Assembly (NCBI GenBank): GCA_017458145.1
Contig: JAFTGA010000026.1
Location: forward strand, 1 to 36,684
Direction of reading: 5' to 3'
From: Bacteroidales bacterium
GTDB lineage: Bacteria > Bacteroidota > Bacteroidia > Bacteroidales > UBA932
DNA length: 36,684 bases
Shown here: positions 14,972 through 25,946 of the stretch, piece by piece
Numbering within the stretch: position 1 is the first letter of the stretch
Layout of the letters: every line of letters begins with the position of its first letter
Notes under the pieces: generated by a model
Seen by the model: only the letters and a program-made list of their open reading frames with translations
What the model was told of the DNA's origin: nothing
Databases searched by the model: none
Program-made: the position numbers and the translations under genes

Positions 14972-17413
14972 TTAGATGTTGGCGATGCTCATGATGTCTG
15001 CGAATACGCCTGCCGCCGTCACGTCGGCGCCGGCCCCGTAGCCCTGGATGAGCATCGGGTGGCGGTTGTAGCGCTCGGTGGTCAGCAGGATGATGTTGTT
15101 GGAGCCGTCCAGCACGTAGAAGGAGTGCTGGTTCTCCACGGGGCGCAGACCGACGGAATAGCGGCCTTCTTCCATTTTGGCGACGAAGCGCCAGCGCTTG
15201 CCCTCCTCGGCGAGCTGGCGGCGGCGCGCCTCGAAGTCGGCGTCGAGGGAGGGGAGTTTGGCCCAGAATTCCTCTTCGCTGCAGTCGAAGAACTCCTTGG
15301 GGATGAAGAGGTTGGCCTCCACGTCCTCCTGGTTCACTTCATATCCGGCCTCGCGGGAGAGGATGACCAGTTTGCGGATGACGTCCTTGCCGGAGAGGTC
15401 GATGCGCGGGTCGGGCTCGGAGAAGCCCTGCTCTTTGGCGAGGCGGACCGTCTCGCTGAAGGGGATGTCGGCGGAGAGGGTGTTGAAGATGAAGTTGAGC
15501 GTGCCGCTCAGCACGGCCTCCATCCTGAGGATGCGGTCGCCGGAGTTGCGCAGGTCGTTGATCGTGCCGATGATGGGCAGGCCGGCGCCCACGTTGGTCT
15601 CGAAGAGCCACTTGACGCCGCGCTTGCGGGCCAGGTCCTTGAGGCGGCGGTAGTCGGCGTAGTCGGAGGAGGCGGCGATCTTGTTGGCCGCCACCACGGA
15701 GATGCCGTGGTCGAAGAAGTCGCCGTACAGGGCGGCCACCTCCGGACTGGCCGTGCAGTCCACGAACACGGAGTTGAAGATGTTCATCCCGATGATCTCC
15801 TCCTTGAGGCGCTGCGGGTCGGTGGGGACGGACTGCGTGCGCAGGATCTCCTCCCAGCGCGAAAGGTCGATCCCGCCGCGGTCGAAAACGGAGCAGGTGC
15901 TGCGCGCGATGCCGACGATATTGATCTTGAGCCCGCGCGTGCGCATGAGCTGCTCGCGCTGCCGGGCGATCTGGGCGATCAGGCGGCCGCCGACGGTGCC
16001 GATGCCGCACAGGAAGAGGTTCAGCTCCTGGTACTCCGACAGGAAGAAGCTGTCGTGGATGACGTTGAGCGACTTGCGCAGCTGGCGGCGCTCCACGATG
16101 AAGGAGATGTTGGTCTCGGCGGCGCCCTGGGCGAGGGCGATCACGCTGATGCCGTTGCGGCCCAGGGTGGTGAAGAGCTTGCCGGCGATGCCGGCGTGCT
16201 GCTTCATGTTCTCGCCGATCACGGCCACGGCGGCGAGTTCGTCGCGGACTTCAATCGGGTTGATCGCGCCGCTCTCGATCTCGCGGGCGAAGGCTTCCTC
16301 GAGCACTTCCCGCGCGACGGGGGCGTCGGAGCGGCTCACGCCGATGGAGATGCCGGTCTCGGAGGCCGACTGGCTGACGAGGAAGGCGCTGATCTGCTCG
16401 TGTGCAAGCGCGGAGAAAATGCGGCTGTCCACGCCCACGATGCCGACCATCGAGGTGCCGGACAGGGTGATCAGCGCGATGTCGTCGATCGATGAGATAC
16501 CCTTGATGGAGGTGTGTCCGGGCGTGACATCTTTTTTGACAATCGTGCCTTTTGCTTTCAAATTGAAAGTATTCTTGATGAGAATCGGAATTCCCTTGGC
16601 GCAGACGGGGTAGAGGGTAGGGGGGTAGATGACCTTGGCGCCGAAGTTGCACAGCTCCATGGCTTCTTCGTAGGTCATCTCGTCGATGACGTAGGAGGTC
16701 TTGATGATGCGCGGGTCGGCGGTCATGAAGCCGTCCACGTCGGTCCAGATTTCGAGCATTTCGGCATCCAGCGCGGCTGCAAGCAGGCTGGCGGTGTAGT
16801 CGGAGCCACCCCGGCCGAGGGTGGTGAATTCGCCGGTCTGGACGTCGGAGGCGATGAATCCGGGCACCACGGCCGTGGCTCCGGCTGCGCTCCAGCCGCG
16901 GAAGGCCTCCTGGATCAGGCGCCGGGTGAGCTCCTGCTCCACGGTGTCCTCGTGGCCGTGGCGGCGCGTCTTGATGAAGGTGGAGGCATCGTAATGGACG
17001 GCGCCCGGGAGTACGGCCGTGACGATGAGCGAAGAGAGCCGCTCCCCGAAACTCATCACCTCATGGGCGGTCTTGGGCGGGAGGACCTGCAGCAGGTAGA
17101 TGCCCTCGCAGATGCGCTCCAGCTGGTCCAGCAGGGCGTCCTGCTCCTGCAGGAGGACGGTGCGGCGGGCGGCGTCCGGAATCACGCTTTCACAGACGGC
17201 GTGGTGCCGGGCGCGGAGCTCCGCGAGTTCTCCGCGGAACGCGGTATCTCCCTCCGCGGCCTTCCGGGAGGCACGGATCAGCTGGTCCGTGACGCCGCCC
17301 AGGGCGGATACGACGACGATGGCCGGTTCCGGCCGCGCACTTACAATCTCTTTGACTTTGAGCAGACTCTCGGGCGTGCCGACCGATGATCCGCCGAATT
17401 TGAGGATTTTCAT
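14972..17413 (-). CDS. thrA: Bifunctional aspartate kinase / homoserine dehydrogenase
   Basis: The 813-residue fusion resembles E. coli ThrA (820). The aspartokinase domain starts MKILKFGGSSVG and has GRGGSDYTASLLA and WTDVDGFMTADPR. The central regulatory ACT region (residues ~310-450) contains ALITLSGTSMVGIVGV and AVIGENMKQHAGIAGK. The homoserine dehydrogenase domain has its NAD(P)-binding GIGTVGG near residue 470, then VDCTAS, NKIAAS, GTLNFIFNTLS and SGKDVIRKLVIL. It catalyses the first and third steps from aspartate. Threonine feedback through the ACT region is expected from the family but is not shown here. It is the first gene of the minus-strand operon. A second, monofunctional aspartokinase lies at 31981-33294. 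Confidence 0.95.
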   Translation of the reverse strand: MKILKFGGSSVGTPESLLKVKEIVSARPEPAIVVVSALGGVTDQLIRASRKAAEGDTAFRGELAELRARHHAVCESVIPDAARRTVLLQEQDALLDQLERICEGIYLLQVLPPKTAHEVMSFGERLSSLIVTAVLPGAVHYDASTFIKTRRHGHEDTVEQELTRRLIQEAFRGWSAAGATAVVPGFIASDVQTGEFTTLGRGGSDYTASLLAAALDAEMLEIWTDVDGFMTADPRIIKTSYVIDEMTYEEAMELCNFGAKVIYPPTLYPVCAKGIPILIKNTFNLKAKGTIVKKDVTPGHTSIKGISSIDDIALITLSGTSMVGIVGVDSRIFSALAHEQISAFLVSQSASETGISIGVSRSDAPVAREVLEEAFAREIESGAINPIEVRDELAAVAVIGENMKQHAGIAGKLFTTLGRNGISVIALAQGAAETNISFIVERRQLRKSLNVIHDSFFLSEYQELNLFLCGIGTVGGRLIAQIARQREQLMRTRGLKINIVGIARSTCSVFDRGGIDLSRWEEILRTQSVPTDPQRLKEEIIGMNIFNSVFVDCTASPEVAALYGDFFDHGISVVAANKIAASSDYADYRRLKDLARKRGVKWLFETNVGAGLPIIGTINDLRNSGDRILRMEAVLSGTLNFIFNTLSADIPFSETVRLAKEQGFSEPDPRIDLSGKDVIRKLVILSREAGYEVNQEDVEANLFIPKEFFDCSEEEFWAKLPSLDADFEARRRQLAEEGKRWRFVAKMEEGRYSVGLRPVENQHSFYVLDGSNNIILLTTERYNRHPMLIQGYGAGADVTAAGVFADIMSIANI

Positions 17414-17574
17414 ACACTAACTAACATAGTAAAGCATCCCAAAGTAAAGCATTTTCCCGGACATTTTCAAGACTTTTTAAAAAAATTACAAAATATTTTG
17501 CACTCTACTTGCTTTTTTGACAAAAAATACCGAGATTCGTAACCGGCAAAGTCGACCTTTGCTGCAGTTGTGTT
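17414..17574. promoter_or_regulatory. Divergent control region between thrA and ilvD
   Basis: This 161-base AT-rich gap separates the starts of the two large biosynthetic operons and must hold promoters in both directions. An inverted repeat, GCAAAG (17546-17551) and CTTTGC (17557-17562) with a 5-base spacer, lies 12 bases before the ilvD start and could be an operator or a short hairpin. It overlaps GACCTTTG, a one-mismatch match to TAnnTTTG. On the minus strand only imperfect -7 matches are seen. No leader peptide or T-box-like structure is recognised. Confidence 0.5.
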
Positions 17575-19404
17575 ATGAATTATCGTAGTAGTGTTACCTT
17601 TGAAGGCCGCAGAATGGCCGGGGCCCGTGCGCTGTGGATTGCCAACGGCATGAAGCGTTCCCAGTTCGGCAAGCCCGTGATCGCCATCGCCAATTCCTTC
17701 ACCCAGTTCGTGCCCGGACACACCCACCTCCACGAGGCGGGCCAGATTGTCAAGGCCGAAATCGAGAAACTGGGCTGTTTCGCAGCCGAATTCAACACCA
17801 TCGCCGTGGACGACGGCATCGCCATGGGCCACGACGGGATGCTGTATTCGCTGCCGTCCCGCGACATCATCGCCGACAGCGTCGAGTATATGGTCAACGC
17901 CCACAAGGCGGATGCCCTGGTGTGCATCAGCAATTGCGACAAGATCACGCCCGGCATGATGCTCGCCGCGATGCGGCTCAACATCCCCACCATCTTCGTG
18001 TCCGGCGGCCCGATGGAGGCCGGTGTGCTGGGGGAGGACAAGCTGGACCTGATCGACGCGATGGTCAAGTCCGCCGACCCGTCGGTGAGCGACGCGCAGG
18101 TGGCGCAGATCGAAGCGCACGCCTGCCCGACCTGCGGCAGCTGCTCGGGGATGTTCACCGCCAATTCGATGAACTGCCTCGCCGAGGCGATCGGCCTCGC
18201 GCTGCCCGGCAACGGCACCATCCTCGCCACGCACGCGATGCGCGCGGAGCTCTTCCGCAAGGCGGCGCGCCAGATCGTGGAGAATACGTATAAATATTAT
18301 CATGACGGCGATACTTCCGTCCTGCCGCGCAGCATCGCCTCGCGCGGGGCCATGCTCAACGCCATGACGCTCGATATCGCGATGGGCGGCTCGACCAACA
18401 CGGTGCTGCATCTGCTGGCCGTCGCGGCCGAGGCCGGTACGGACTTCAGGATGGCCGACATCGACGTCCTGTCCCGCAAGGTCCCCTGCATCTGCAAGGT
18501 GGCCCCGAACACGCCGAAGTACCACATCCAGGACGTCGGCCGTGCGGGCGGGGTCGTCGCGATCCTCGCGGAGCTTGCCTCCGCCGGCCTGGTGGATACC
18601 TCGCTGCGGCGTGTGGACGGACTGACCCTCGCCGAGGAGATCGACCGCTGGTGCATCCTCTCTCCCCACTGCACGGAAGAGGCGCGCAAGACCTTCCGCG
18701 TGGCGCCCTGCGGCCGCTACAACATCGAGCTGGGTTCGCAGAAGATGTTCTACGACAGCTTCGATACCGACCGTGAGAACGGCTGCATCCGCGACGTGGC
18801 GCACGCTTACACGCGCGACGGCGGCCTCGCGGTGCTATTCGGCAACATCGCCCTCGACGGCTGCATCATCAAGACCGCCGGCGTGGACGAGAGCATCTTC
18901 CATTTCGAGGGCCCGGCCCGCGTGTTCGACTCCCAGGAGGCGGCCTGCGAGGGCATCCTCGGCGGCCGGGTGGCCAGCGGCGACGTGGTCGTGATCAACT
19001 ACGAAGGCCCCAAGGGTGGCCCGGGCATGCAGGAGATGCTCTATCCGACCTCGTATATCAAATCGATGCACCTGGGCAAGGAATGCGCCCTGCTGACGGA
19101 CGGCCGTTTCAGCGGCGGCACCTCCGGACTGAGCATCGGACATATTTCGCCGGAAGCGGCGGCCGGGGGCAACATCGCCCTGGTGCGCGACGGCGACATC
19201 ATCACCATCGACATCCCTTCGCGCAGCATCAGCGTGCACCTGTCCGACGAGCAGCTCGCCGCGCGCCGCCGTGAGGAGGAGGCCCGGGGCCGCAAGGCCT
19301 TCACGCCGCCGCATCGCCGGCGCATCGTCTCCAAGAGCCTCAAGGCCTACGCCGCGATGGTCAGCAGCGCGGACAAGGGAGCCGTCAGGATCATAGAAGA
19401 CTAG
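17575..19404 (+). CDS. ilvD: Dihydroxy-acid dehydratase
   Basis: The 609-residue iron-sulfur enzyme makes the 2-keto acid precursors of valine, leucine and isoleucine. It shows [13 protein letters not shown], the cluster ligand Cys121 in [11 protein letters not shown], and Cys184/Cys187/Cys190 in [16 protein letters not shown]. It also has LPGNGT, and [20 protein letters not shown] and [18 protein letters not shown] near the C-terminus. The length matches E. coli IlvD (616). It is the first gene of a 14-gene plus-strand unit. The ATG at 17575 follows the divergent control region directly. Confidence 0.97.
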   Translation: MNYRSSVTFEGRRMAGARALWIANGMKRSQFGKPVIAIANSFTQFVPGHTHLHEAGQIVKAEIEKLGCFAAEFNTIAVDDGIAMGHDGMLYSLPSRDIIADSVEYMVNAHKADALVCISNCDKITPGMMLAAMRLNIPTIFVSGGPMEAGVLGEDKLDLIDAMVKSADPSVSDAQVAQIEAHACPTCGSCSGMFTANSMNCLAEAIGLALPGNGTILATHAMRAELFRKAARQIVENTYKYYHDGDTSVLPRSIASRGAMLNAMTLDIAMGGSTNTVLHLLAVAAEAGTDFRMADIDVLSRKVPCICKVAPNTPKYHIQDVGRAGGVVAILAELASAGLVDTSLRRVDGLTLAEEIDRWCILSPHCTEEARKTFRVAPCGRYNIELGSQKMFYDSFDTDRENGCIRDVAHAYTRDGGLAVLFGNIALDGCIIKTAGVDESIFHFEGPARVFDSQEAACEGILGGRVASGDVVVINYEGPKGGPGMQEMLYPTSYIKSMHLGKECALLTDGRFSGGTSGLSIGHISPEAAAGGNIALVRDGDIITIDIPSRSISVHLSDEQLAARRREEEARGRKAFTPPHRRRIVSKSLKAYAAMVSSADKGAVRIIED

Positions 19405-19408
19405 GCGT

Positions 19409-21127
19409 ATGGGGCAGCGAATGACAGGCGCGGAGATTCTGCTGGAATCCCTACTGGCCGAAGGTGTGGATACGGTCTTCGGCTATCCGGGCGGTTCGAT
19501 CATCACCGTCTATGACAAGATGTACTCCTACGCCGACCGGCTCCGGCACATCCTTGTGCGCCACGAGCAGGGGGCGATCCACGCTGCGCAGGGCTATGCC
19601 CGGGCGACGGGCCGTCCCGGCGTGGTGATCGTGACTTCCGGTCCGGGCGCCACCAACGTGATCACCGGCGTGGCCGACGCGATGGTGGATTCGACCCCCG
19701 TGATCGTGATTGCGGGCCAGGTGGGCAACGCCCTGCTCGGCACGGACGCCTTCCAGGAGACCGACGTGGTCGGCATGACCGGTCCGATCGACAAGTGGAC
19801 CTTCCAGATCCGGCGGCCCGAAGATGTGGCCACGGCCGTGGCGAAGGCTTTCCATATCGCCTCCACGGGCCGCCCGGGCCCCGTGGTGCTGGACTTCACG
19901 CGTGACGCCCAGGTGGGCATCGCGGACTTCGACTACCAGCCCTGCCGGCACATCCGCAGCTACGCCCTCCCGGCCCCTGCGGACGAGGCGGCCATCGAGG
20001 CGGCCGCGCAGCTGATCGACGACGCGGAGCGCCCCTTCGTGGTCTTCGGCCAGGGCGTGCTGCTCTCGCACGCCGAGGATCAGCTCAAGGCCTTCCTCAA
20101 GAAGGGCGGCATCCCGGCGGCTTCTACGATGCTGGGCTTGAGCGCCCTGCCGTCCGACTTCCCGTACTATGTCGGCATGGCCGGCATGCACGGCAATATC
20201 GCCGCCAACCTGATGACGCAGAAGTGCGACGTGCTGATCGCCGTGGGCATGCGATTCGACGACCGCGTGACGGGCAATCCGTCCACCTACGCGCGCCAGG
20301 CCAAGGTGATCCACATCGACGTGGACCGCACGGAGATCGGCAAGATCATTCCGGCCGAGGTGGGTATCCTGGGCGATGCCGCCGAGGTGCTGGGCCGCCT
20401 GACGGAGCGGATCCGCTTCTCCTTCCACGACGAGTGGGCCGCCTCGGCGCGCCGCTACGAGTGCGTGGAGCAGGAAAAGGTCTGCGTCCCGGAGACGGCG
20501 CCCGCCGGGGGCCCCGTCAATATGGGCGAGGTGGTCGCGCGCGTGTCGGAATTGTCCGGACGGGATGCGATCATCGTGACCGACGTGGGTCAGAACCAGC
20601 TGATGGGAGCCCGCTATTCGCGTTTCGCGCGGACGCGCAGCTTCATCTCCTCCGGCGGACTCGGCACGATGGGATTCGGCCTGCCCGCCGCCATCGGCGC
20701 CAAGACGGGCGCCCCCGACCGCCAGGTTGTCCTGTTCGTGGGCGACGGCGGCATCCAGATGACCCTCCAGGAGTTCGGCACGATCATGCAGGAGGGCACG
20801 GCCGTCAAGGTGGTCCTGCTCAACAACAACTGGCTGGGCAACGTCCGCCAGTGGCAGGAGCTTTTCTACGGCGCGCGCTACTCGCAGACGCGCCTGCTCA
20901 ATCCCGATTTCTCGCTGATCGCGCAGGCCTTCGGCATCCGCTACCGCTGCGTGGAGGAGCGCGCGGAGCTGGAGGACGCCCTGCGCGAAATGCTGGACTC
21001 CCCGCAGGCGTACCTGCTCGACGTGCACGTGCGCGAGGAGGGGATGGTCTATCCGATGGTCCCCGGCGGACGCCGGATGGACGAGATCCTGTTGAACAAA
21101 GACGAATGGTATCGCGATGGAGAATAG
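19409..21127 (+). CDS. ilvB: Acetolactate synthase, large (catalytic) subunit
   Basis: The 572-residue TPP enzyme joins two pyruvates to acetolactate, or pyruvate with 2-oxobutyrate for isoleucine. It has VFGYPGGSI near the N-terminus and the cofactor-activating Glu53 in RHEQGAIHAAQG. The TPP/Mg motif runs from GDGG (445-448) to NNN (472-474). The FAD-binding middle domain is present. It starts 4 bases after ilvD; a second in-frame ATG lies at 19421. The 3' end overlaps ilvN by 11 bases, which suggests coupled synthesis of the two subunits. Confidence 0.96.
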   Translation: MGQRMTGAEILLESLLAEGVDTVFGYPGGSIITVYDKMYSYADRLRHILVRHEQGAIHAAQGYARATGRPGVVIVTSGPGATNVITGVADAMVDSTPVIVIAGQVGNALLGTDAFQETDVVGMTGPIDKWTFQIRRPEDVATAVAKAFHIASTGRPGPVVLDFTRDAQVGIADFDYQPCRHIRSYALPAPADEAAIEAAAQLIDDAERPFVVFGQGVLLSHAEDQLKAFLKKGGIPAASTMLGLSALPSDFPYYVGMAGMHGNIAANLMTQKCDVLIAVGMRFDDRVTGNPSTYARQAKVIHIDVDRTEIGKIIPAEVGILGDAAEVLGRLTERIRFSFHDEWAASARRYECVEQEKVCVPETAPAGGPVNMGEVVARVSELSGRDAIIVTDVGQNQLMGARYSRFARTRSFISSGGLGTMGFGLPAAIGAKTGAPDRQVVLFVGDGGIQMTLQEFGTIMQEGTAVKVVLLNNNWLGNVRQWQELFYGARYSQTRLLNPDFSLIAQAFGIRYRCVEERAELEDALREMLDSPQAYLLDVHVREEGMVYPMVPGGRRMDEILLNKDEWYRDGE

Positions 21128-21425
21128 CAGCATGTATATCATCTCGGTGTATTCCGAGAACCAGGTGGGCCTGTTGAGTTCGATCTCCAACATCTTCACC
21201 CGCCGCGGCATCAATATCGAGAGCCTGACGGTCTTCCCGTCGGAGTTCCCGGGCATCCACCACTTCACCTTCCGGGCCATCACCACCGAGCGCGCCGCGC
21301 AGCAGGTGGTGGGCTTCATCGAGAAGAAGGTGGAGGTGGTGCGCGCCTTTTGTTTCCCGGACAACGCGACCAGCGCCGCGGAGCACGGGATCCTGGCAGA
21401 CTATTTAAAAAACAGAAACCAATAA
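21117..21425 (+). CDS. ilvN: Acetolactate synthase, small (regulatory) subunit
   Basis: The 102-residue protein is essentially one ACT domain: YIISVYSENQVGLLSSISN, then FTRRGINIESLTVFP. It would bind to IlvB and confer valine-type feedback control, known from the family. It is short, like E. coli IlvN (96 residues), and lacks the second domain of longer IlvH-type subunits. The first ATG (21117) overlaps ilvB by 11 bases; ATG 21132 (MYIISVYS) would also give a complete ACT domain. Confidence 0.92.
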   Translation: MENSSMYIISVYSENQVGLLSSISNIFTRRGINIESLTVFPSEFPGIHHFTFRAITTERAAQQVVGFIEKKVEVVRAFCFPDNATSAAEHGILADYLKNRNQ

Positions 21426-21437
21426 AACAAAAAGAGT

Positions 21438-22481
21438 ATGGCAAAGATGAATTTCGGCGGCGTGGTCGAGAATGTCGTCACCCGCGATGAGTTTACGGTC
21501 GAAAAGGCACGCGAAGTCCTCAAGGACGAAGTGGTGGCCATCATCGGTTATGGTATCCAGGGGCCCGGACAGGCCCTCAACCTCAAGGACAACGGCATCA
21601 ATGTCATCGTCGGCCAGCGCGCCGGCAAGACCTTCGACAAGGCCGTCGCCGACGGCTGGGTGCCTGGCAAGACCCTCTTCAGCATCGAGGAGGCCTGCCA
21701 GAAGGCGACCGTGATCGAATACCTGCTCTCCGACGCCGCGCAGATCGAGCAGTGGCCCGTGGTGAAGAAGCACCTGACCGCCGGCAAGGCCCTGTATTTC
21801 TCGCACGGCTTCGGCATCACCTTCAACGACCGCACCGGCATCGTCCCGCCGAAGGACGTGGACGTGATCATGGTGGCCCCGAAGGGCTCCGGCACCTCCG
21901 TGCGCCGGCTCTTCCTGCAGGGCCGCGGCATCAACTCCTCCTTCGCCGTGTACCAGGACGCCACCGGCCGTGCGCTCGAGCGCACCCTCGCCCTCGGTAT
22001 CGCCATCGGCTCGGGCTATCTCTTCGAGACCGACTTCAAGCGGGAGGTCTATTCCGACCTGACCGGCGAGCGCGGCACCCTGATGGGCGCCATCCAGGGC
22101 CTCCTTTCCGCCCAGTACGAAGTGCTCCGCGAGCACGGCCACAGTCCGTCCGAGGCCTTCAACGAGACCGTCGAGGAACTGACCCAGTCCCTGATGCCGC
22201 TCTTTGCCGAGAAGGGGATGGACTGGATGTATGCCAACTGCTCCACCACGGCGCAGCGCGGCGCCCTCGACTGGATGGGCCCGTTCCACGATGCGACCAA
22301 GCCCGTGTTCGAGAAGCTCTACAACGAGGTGGCCTGCGGCAACGAAGCCCAGCGCTCGATCGACTCCAACTCCAAGCCGGACTACCGCGAGGGGCTGGAA
22401 AAGGAGCTGAAAGCCCTGCGTGAGAGCGAGCTGTGGCGCACCGGCGCCGCCGTGCGCGAACTGCGTCCCGAGAACAAATAA
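21438..22481 (+). CDS. ilvC: Ketol-acid reductoisomerase
   Basis: The 347-residue enzyme isomerises and reduces acetolactate with NADPH. The dinucleotide-binding motif is GYGIQGPGQ (37-45). SHGFGI contains His123. The magnesium site Asp207...Glu211 lies in [12 protein letters not shown]. The length is that of a short class I enzyme, slightly longer than the common ~330 residues. It lies 12 bases after ilvN. Confidence 0.97.
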   Translation: MAKMNFGGVVENVVTRDEFTVEKAREVLKDEVVAIIGYGIQGPGQALNLKDNGINVIVGQRAGKTFDKAVADGWVPGKTLFSIEEACQKATVIEYLLSDAAQIEQWPVVKKHLTAGKALYFSHGFGITFNDRTGIVPPKDVDVIMVAPKGSGTSVRRLFLQGRGINSSFAVYQDATGRALERTLALGIAIGSGYLFETDFKREVYSDLTGERGTLMGAIQGLLSAQYEVLREHGHSPSEAFNETVEELTQSLMPLFAEKGMDWMYANCSTTAQRGALDWMGPFHDATKPVFEKLYNEVACGNEAQRSIDSNSKPDYREGLEKELKALRESELWRTGAAVRELRPENK

Positions 22482-22486
22482 ACCCT

Positions 22487-23986
22487 ATGGACAGCAACAG
22501 AATCTATATTTTCGACACCACCCTGCGTGACGGCGAGCAAGTCCCCGGGTGCCAGCTCAACACCGTGGAGAAAATCCAGGTGGCGAAGGCGCTCGAGGAG
22601 CTCGGCGTGGACGTGATCGAGGCCGGCTTCCCGGTCTCGAGTCCCGGCGACTTCAATTCGGTCGTGGAGATCTCCAAGGCCGTGACCTGGCCGACGGTCT
22701 GCGCCCTCACGCGGGCGGTGCAGAAGGATATCGACGTGGCCGTGGAAGCGCTCCGGTATGCCAAGCGGAGGCGCATCCACACCGGCATCGGCACGTCCGA
22801 TTCGCACATCCGCTACAAGTTCAACTCCACGCGCGAGGAGATCCTGGAGCGGGCCGTGCGGGCGGTCAAGTATGTCCGGCAGTTCGTCGAGGACGTGGAG
22901 TTCTATGCCGAAGACGCCGGCCGGACGGACAACGCCTACCTCGCGCAGGTGGTCGAGGCCGTGATCAAGGCCGGGGTGACGGTGGTCAACATCCCCGACA
23001 CGACGGGCTACTGCCTGCCGGAAGAGTATGCTGCCAAGATCCGTTACCTGATCGAACACGTGGACGGCATCGACAAGGCCATCCTCTCCACACACTGCCA
23101 CAACGACCTGGGCATGGCCACGGCCAATACCATCTCCGGCCTGCTCGCCGGGGCGCGCCAGTGCGAGGTCACGATCAACGGCGTGGGGGAGCGTGCGGGC
23201 AACACCGCCCTCGAGGAGATCGCGATGATCCTGAAGAGCCATTCCGACATTCCCCTGACGACCAACATCAACACCACGCGGATCTTCCCGGTCAGCCGGA
23301 TGGTCTCCAGCTTGATGAATATGCCCGTGCAGGCAAACAAGGCCATCGTGGGGCGCAACGCCTTCGCGCACTCGTCCGGCATCCACCAGGACGGCGTGCT
23401 CAAGGAAGTCAGCACCTACGAGATCATCAATCCCAAGGACATCGGCCTGGACGACAACAACATCGTCCTGACGGCCCGCAGCGGCCACGCGGCCCTGCGT
23501 TACCGGCTCGAAGTCCTGGGAATCAAGCTCTCGGACGAGAAACTGGACGCCTTCTACCAGGAGTTCCTCCAGCTGGCCGACAAGAAGAAACAGGTGACCG
23601 ACGACGACCTGCTGGTGCTGGCCGGCGCCGAGCGGGCGGCCGTAGCCCACATCAAGCTGGACTACCTCCAGGTGACGAGCGGCAAGGGGCTCAAGCCCGT
23701 GGCCAGCATCGGCCTGGACATCGCCGGGGAGAAGTTCGAGGCGGCGGCGCAGGGCAATGGCCCGGTGGATGCCGCGATCAACGCCCTGAAGAGCATCGTC
23801 AAGCGCCAGATGGTGATCAAGGAGTTCACGATCCAGAACATCACCAAGGGCTCCGACGACGTGGCGAAGGTCCACATGCAGGTGGAGCACGACGGCCGCG
23901 TCTATTACGGCTTCGGCGCCAACACGGACATCGTGACGGGCTCCGTGGAGGCCTATATTGACTGTATCAACAAATTCCAGCGCTGA
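22487..23986 (+). CDS. leuA: 2-isopropylmalate synthase
   Basis: The start is set at ATG 22487 ([18 protein letters not shown]), 5 bases after ilvC; the longer open frame upstream encodes an Arg-rich stretch that belongs to ilvC in another frame. The 499-residue protein condenses acetyl-CoA with 2-ketoisovalerate, the first step of leucine synthesis. It has DTTLRDGEQ (10-18), [12 protein letters not shown], the metal-binding His203 and His205 in [11 protein letters not shown], and NGVGERAGN. The C-terminal LeuA regulatory domain (residues ~390-499) is present, so leucine feedback is likely. Its stop overlaps the leuC start by one base. Confidence 0.96.
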   Translation: MDSNRIYIFDTTLRDGEQVPGCQLNTVEKIQVAKALEELGVDVIEAGFPVSSPGDFNSVVEISKAVTWPTVCALTRAVQKDIDVAVEALRYAKRRRIHTGIGTSDSHIRYKFNSTREEILERAVRAVKYVRQFVEDVEFYAEDAGRTDNAYLAQVVEAVIKAGVTVVNIPDTTGYCLPEEYAAKIRYLIEHVDGIDKAILSTHCHNDLGMATANTISGLLAGARQCEVTINGVGERAGNTALEEIAMILKSHSDIPLTTNINTTRIFPVSRMVSSLMNMPVQANKAIVGRNAFAHSSGIHQDGVLKEVSTYEIINPKDIGLDDNNIVLTARSGHAALRYRLEVLGIKLSDEKLDAFYQEFLQLADKKKQVTDDDLLVLAGAERAAVAHIKLDYLQVTSGKGLKPVASIGLDIAGEKFEAAAQGNGPVDAAINALKSIVKRQMVIKEFTIQNITKGSDDVAKVHMQVEHDGRVYYGFGANTDIVTGSVEAYIDCINKFQR

Positions 23987-25353
23987 TGAATACGCTTTTT
24001 GACAAGATCTGGGATGCCCACGTGGTCTCGCTCATCGAGGACGGTCCGACCCAGCTCTATATCGACCGGCTCTACTGCCACGAAGTCACGAGTCCGCAGG
24101 CCTTCGACGGCCTGCGCGCGCGCGGAATCCAGTGCCTGCGCCCGCAGCAGATTTTCTGCATGCCGGACCACAACACGCCCACCCACGACCAGGACAAGCC
24201 GATCCAGGATCCCGTGTCCAGGGCCCAGGTGGACGCGCTGGCGCGCAACGCCGCCGAGTTCGGCCTGACGCACTACGGAATGATGAGTCCGGACAACGGC
24301 ATCATCCACGTGGTCGGCCCGGAGAAGGGGCTCTCGCTGCCGGGAATGACCATCGTCTGCGGCGACTCCCATACCTCCACGCACGGGGCGATGGGCGCCG
24401 TGGCGTTCGGCATCGGCACGAGCGAAGTGGAGATGGTGCTGGCCTCCCAGTGCATCCTGCAGCAGAAACCCAAGTCGATGAGCATCCGCGTGGAGGGCGA
24501 GCTCGGGCCCGGCGTGACCGCCAAGGACGTCGCCTTGTACCTGATGAGCCGGCTCACCACCAGCGGCGCCACGGGCTATTTCGTGGAGTACCGCGGCAGC
24601 GCCGTGCGCGCGCTCTCGATGGAGGGCCGCCTGACGCTCTGCAACCTCTCCATCGAGATGGGGGCGCGCGGCGGCTTCGTGGCCCCGGACGAGACCACCT
24701 TCGCCTACCTCAAGGGGCGCGAGTACGCGCCGAAGGGGGCGGACTGGGACAAGGCCGTGGCCTATTGGAAGACGCTGCGCAGCGGCGAGGACGCCGTCTT
24801 CGACCGAGAACTGGTCTTCGACGCGGCGGACATCGCTCCGATGATCACCTATGGCACCAACCCCGGGATGGGGATGCCCGTGGACGGAAGCATCCCTTCA
24901 GATGCTACGAAGAAAGCGCTTGATTATATGGGATTCACGGCTGGTCAAAAACTGCTCGGACATCCGGTCGACTACGTGTTCCTCGGGGCCTGTACCAACG
25001 GCCGCATCGAGGACTTCCGCGCCTTTGCCTCGCTGGTGAAGGGCCGCCGCAAGGCCCCGGGCGTGACCGCCTGGCTGGTGCCCGGCTCCTGGGCCGTGAA
25101 GCGCCAGATCGAGGCCGAGGGGCTGGACCGGGTGCTCGCCGGGGCGGGCTTCGAGGTCCGGCAGCCTGGCTGCTCCGCCTGCCTGGCGATGAACGACGAC
25201 AAGATCCCGGCGGGGAAGTATGCCGTCAGCACCAGCAACCGCAATTTCGAGGGCCGTCAGGGCCCGGGTTCCCGCACGCTGCTGGCCAGCCCGCTCACTG
25301 CGGCGGCCGCCGCCGTCACGGGTGTAGTAACCGATCCCCGCACCATGTTATGA
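23986..25353 (+). CDS. leuC: 3-isopropylmalate dehydratase, large subunit
   Basis: The 455-residue aconitase-family protein starts [14 protein letters not shown], as is typical of LeuC. The 4Fe-4S cluster ligands are Cys336 in LGACTNGR and Cys396/Cys399 in [30 protein letters not shown] and [12 protein letters not shown] are also conserved. With LeuD it isomerises 2- to 3-isopropylmalate, and in many bacteria also citramalate. It overlaps leuA by one base and leuD by four. The codons around 24893-24960 are noticeably more AT-rich than the rest of the gene. Confidence 0.96.
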   Translation: MNTLFDKIWDAHVVSLIEDGPTQLYIDRLYCHEVTSPQAFDGLRARGIQCLRPQQIFCMPDHNTPTHDQDKPIQDPVSRAQVDALARNAAEFGLTHYGMMSPDNGIIHVVGPEKGLSLPGMTIVCGDSHTSTHGAMGAVAFGIGTSEVEMVLASQCILQQKPKSMSIRVEGELGPGVTAKDVALYLMSRLTTSGATGYFVEYRGSAVRALSMEGRLTLCNLSIEMGARGGFVAPDETTFAYLKGREYAPKGADWDKAVAYWKTLRSGEDAVFDRELVFDAADIAPMITYGTNPGMGMPVDGSIPSDATKKALDYMGFTAGQKLLGHPVDYVFLGACTNGRIEDFRAFASLVKGRRKAPGVTAWLVPGSWAVKRQIEAEGLDRVLAGAGFEVRQPGCSACLAMNDDKIPAGKYAVSTSNRNFEGRQGPGSRTLLASPLTAAAAAVTGVVTDPRTML

Positions 25354-25946
25354 AACAGAAATTCGACATCATAGAGAGCACCTGCGTGCCCCTCCCGCTG
25401 GAGAACGTGGACACGGACCAGATCATTCCGGCCCGCTTTCTGAAAGCCACGACGCGCGACGAGAAGTTCTTCGGGGACAACCTGTTCCGCGACTGGCGCT
25501 ACAACGCCGACGGCAGCCCCAAGAGCGGCTTCGTGCTGAACGACCCGCGCTACGGCGGCTGTATCCTGGTGGCCGGCAAGAACTTCGGTTCCGGGTCGAG
25601 TCGCGAGCACGCCGCCTGGGCCATCGCGGGCTACGGCTTCCGCGTGGTGATCTCCAGTTTCTTCGCGGACATCCATAAGAACAACGAGCTGAACAATTTC
25701 GTGCTGCCGGTCGTGGTCTCGGAGGACTTCCTGGCCGAACTCTTCGCGGGCATCGCCGCCGACCCTTCGCTGAAGGTGCGCGTGGACGTGCCTGCGCAGA
25801 CGGTGACCAACCTCGCCACGGGCCGCAGCGAGCGTTTCGAGCTCAACGCGTATAAGAAATATTGTTTGACCAATGCTTTAGATGATATAGACTATCTTCT
25901 TGAGCAAAAGGATAAAATTGAGGCATACGAACGTGCAAGGAAATAG
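25350..25946 (+). CDS. leuD: 3-isopropylmalate dehydratase, small subunit
   Basis: The 198-residue protein is a standard LeuD with [13 protein letters not shown] near residue 20 and the swivel-domain motif [12 protein letters not shown] (79-90). It pairs with LeuC to form the isomerase. Its ATG overlaps the leuC stop (ATGA). The last ~30 codons ([19 protein letters not shown]) are AT-rich compared with the gene body. The following gene begins inside its 3' end. Confidence 0.96.
   Translation: MKQKFDIIESTCVPLPLENVDTDQIIPARFLKATTRDEKFFGDNLFRDWRYNADGSPKSGFVLNDPRYGGCILVAGKNFGSGSSREHAAWAIAGYGFRVVISSFFADIHKNNELNNFVLPVVVSEDFLAELFAGIAADPSLKVRVDVPAQTVTNLATGRSERFELNAYKKYCLTNALDDIDYLLEQKDKIEAYERARK

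Noticed and set aside
12739-14994. Very long open frame (751 codons) opposite thrC and thrB
   Set aside because: It is the antisense shadow of GC-rich genes with full motif support. Its translation is low-complexity (rich in Gly, Ala, Val, Asp, His), with no recognisable domain.
19451-21364. Long antisense open frame opposite ilvB/ilvN; similar ones at 14762-16495, 22382-23890, 25843-27279 and 28810-30909
   Set aside because: Stop codons are rare on the complementary frame of C/G-ending codons. All motifs belong to the plus- or minus-strand biosynthetic genes instead.
22433-22486. Upstream extension of leuA ([15 protein letters not shown]...)
   Set aside because: It overlaps the end of ilvC in another frame; the canonical LeuA N-terminus begins at ATG 22487.
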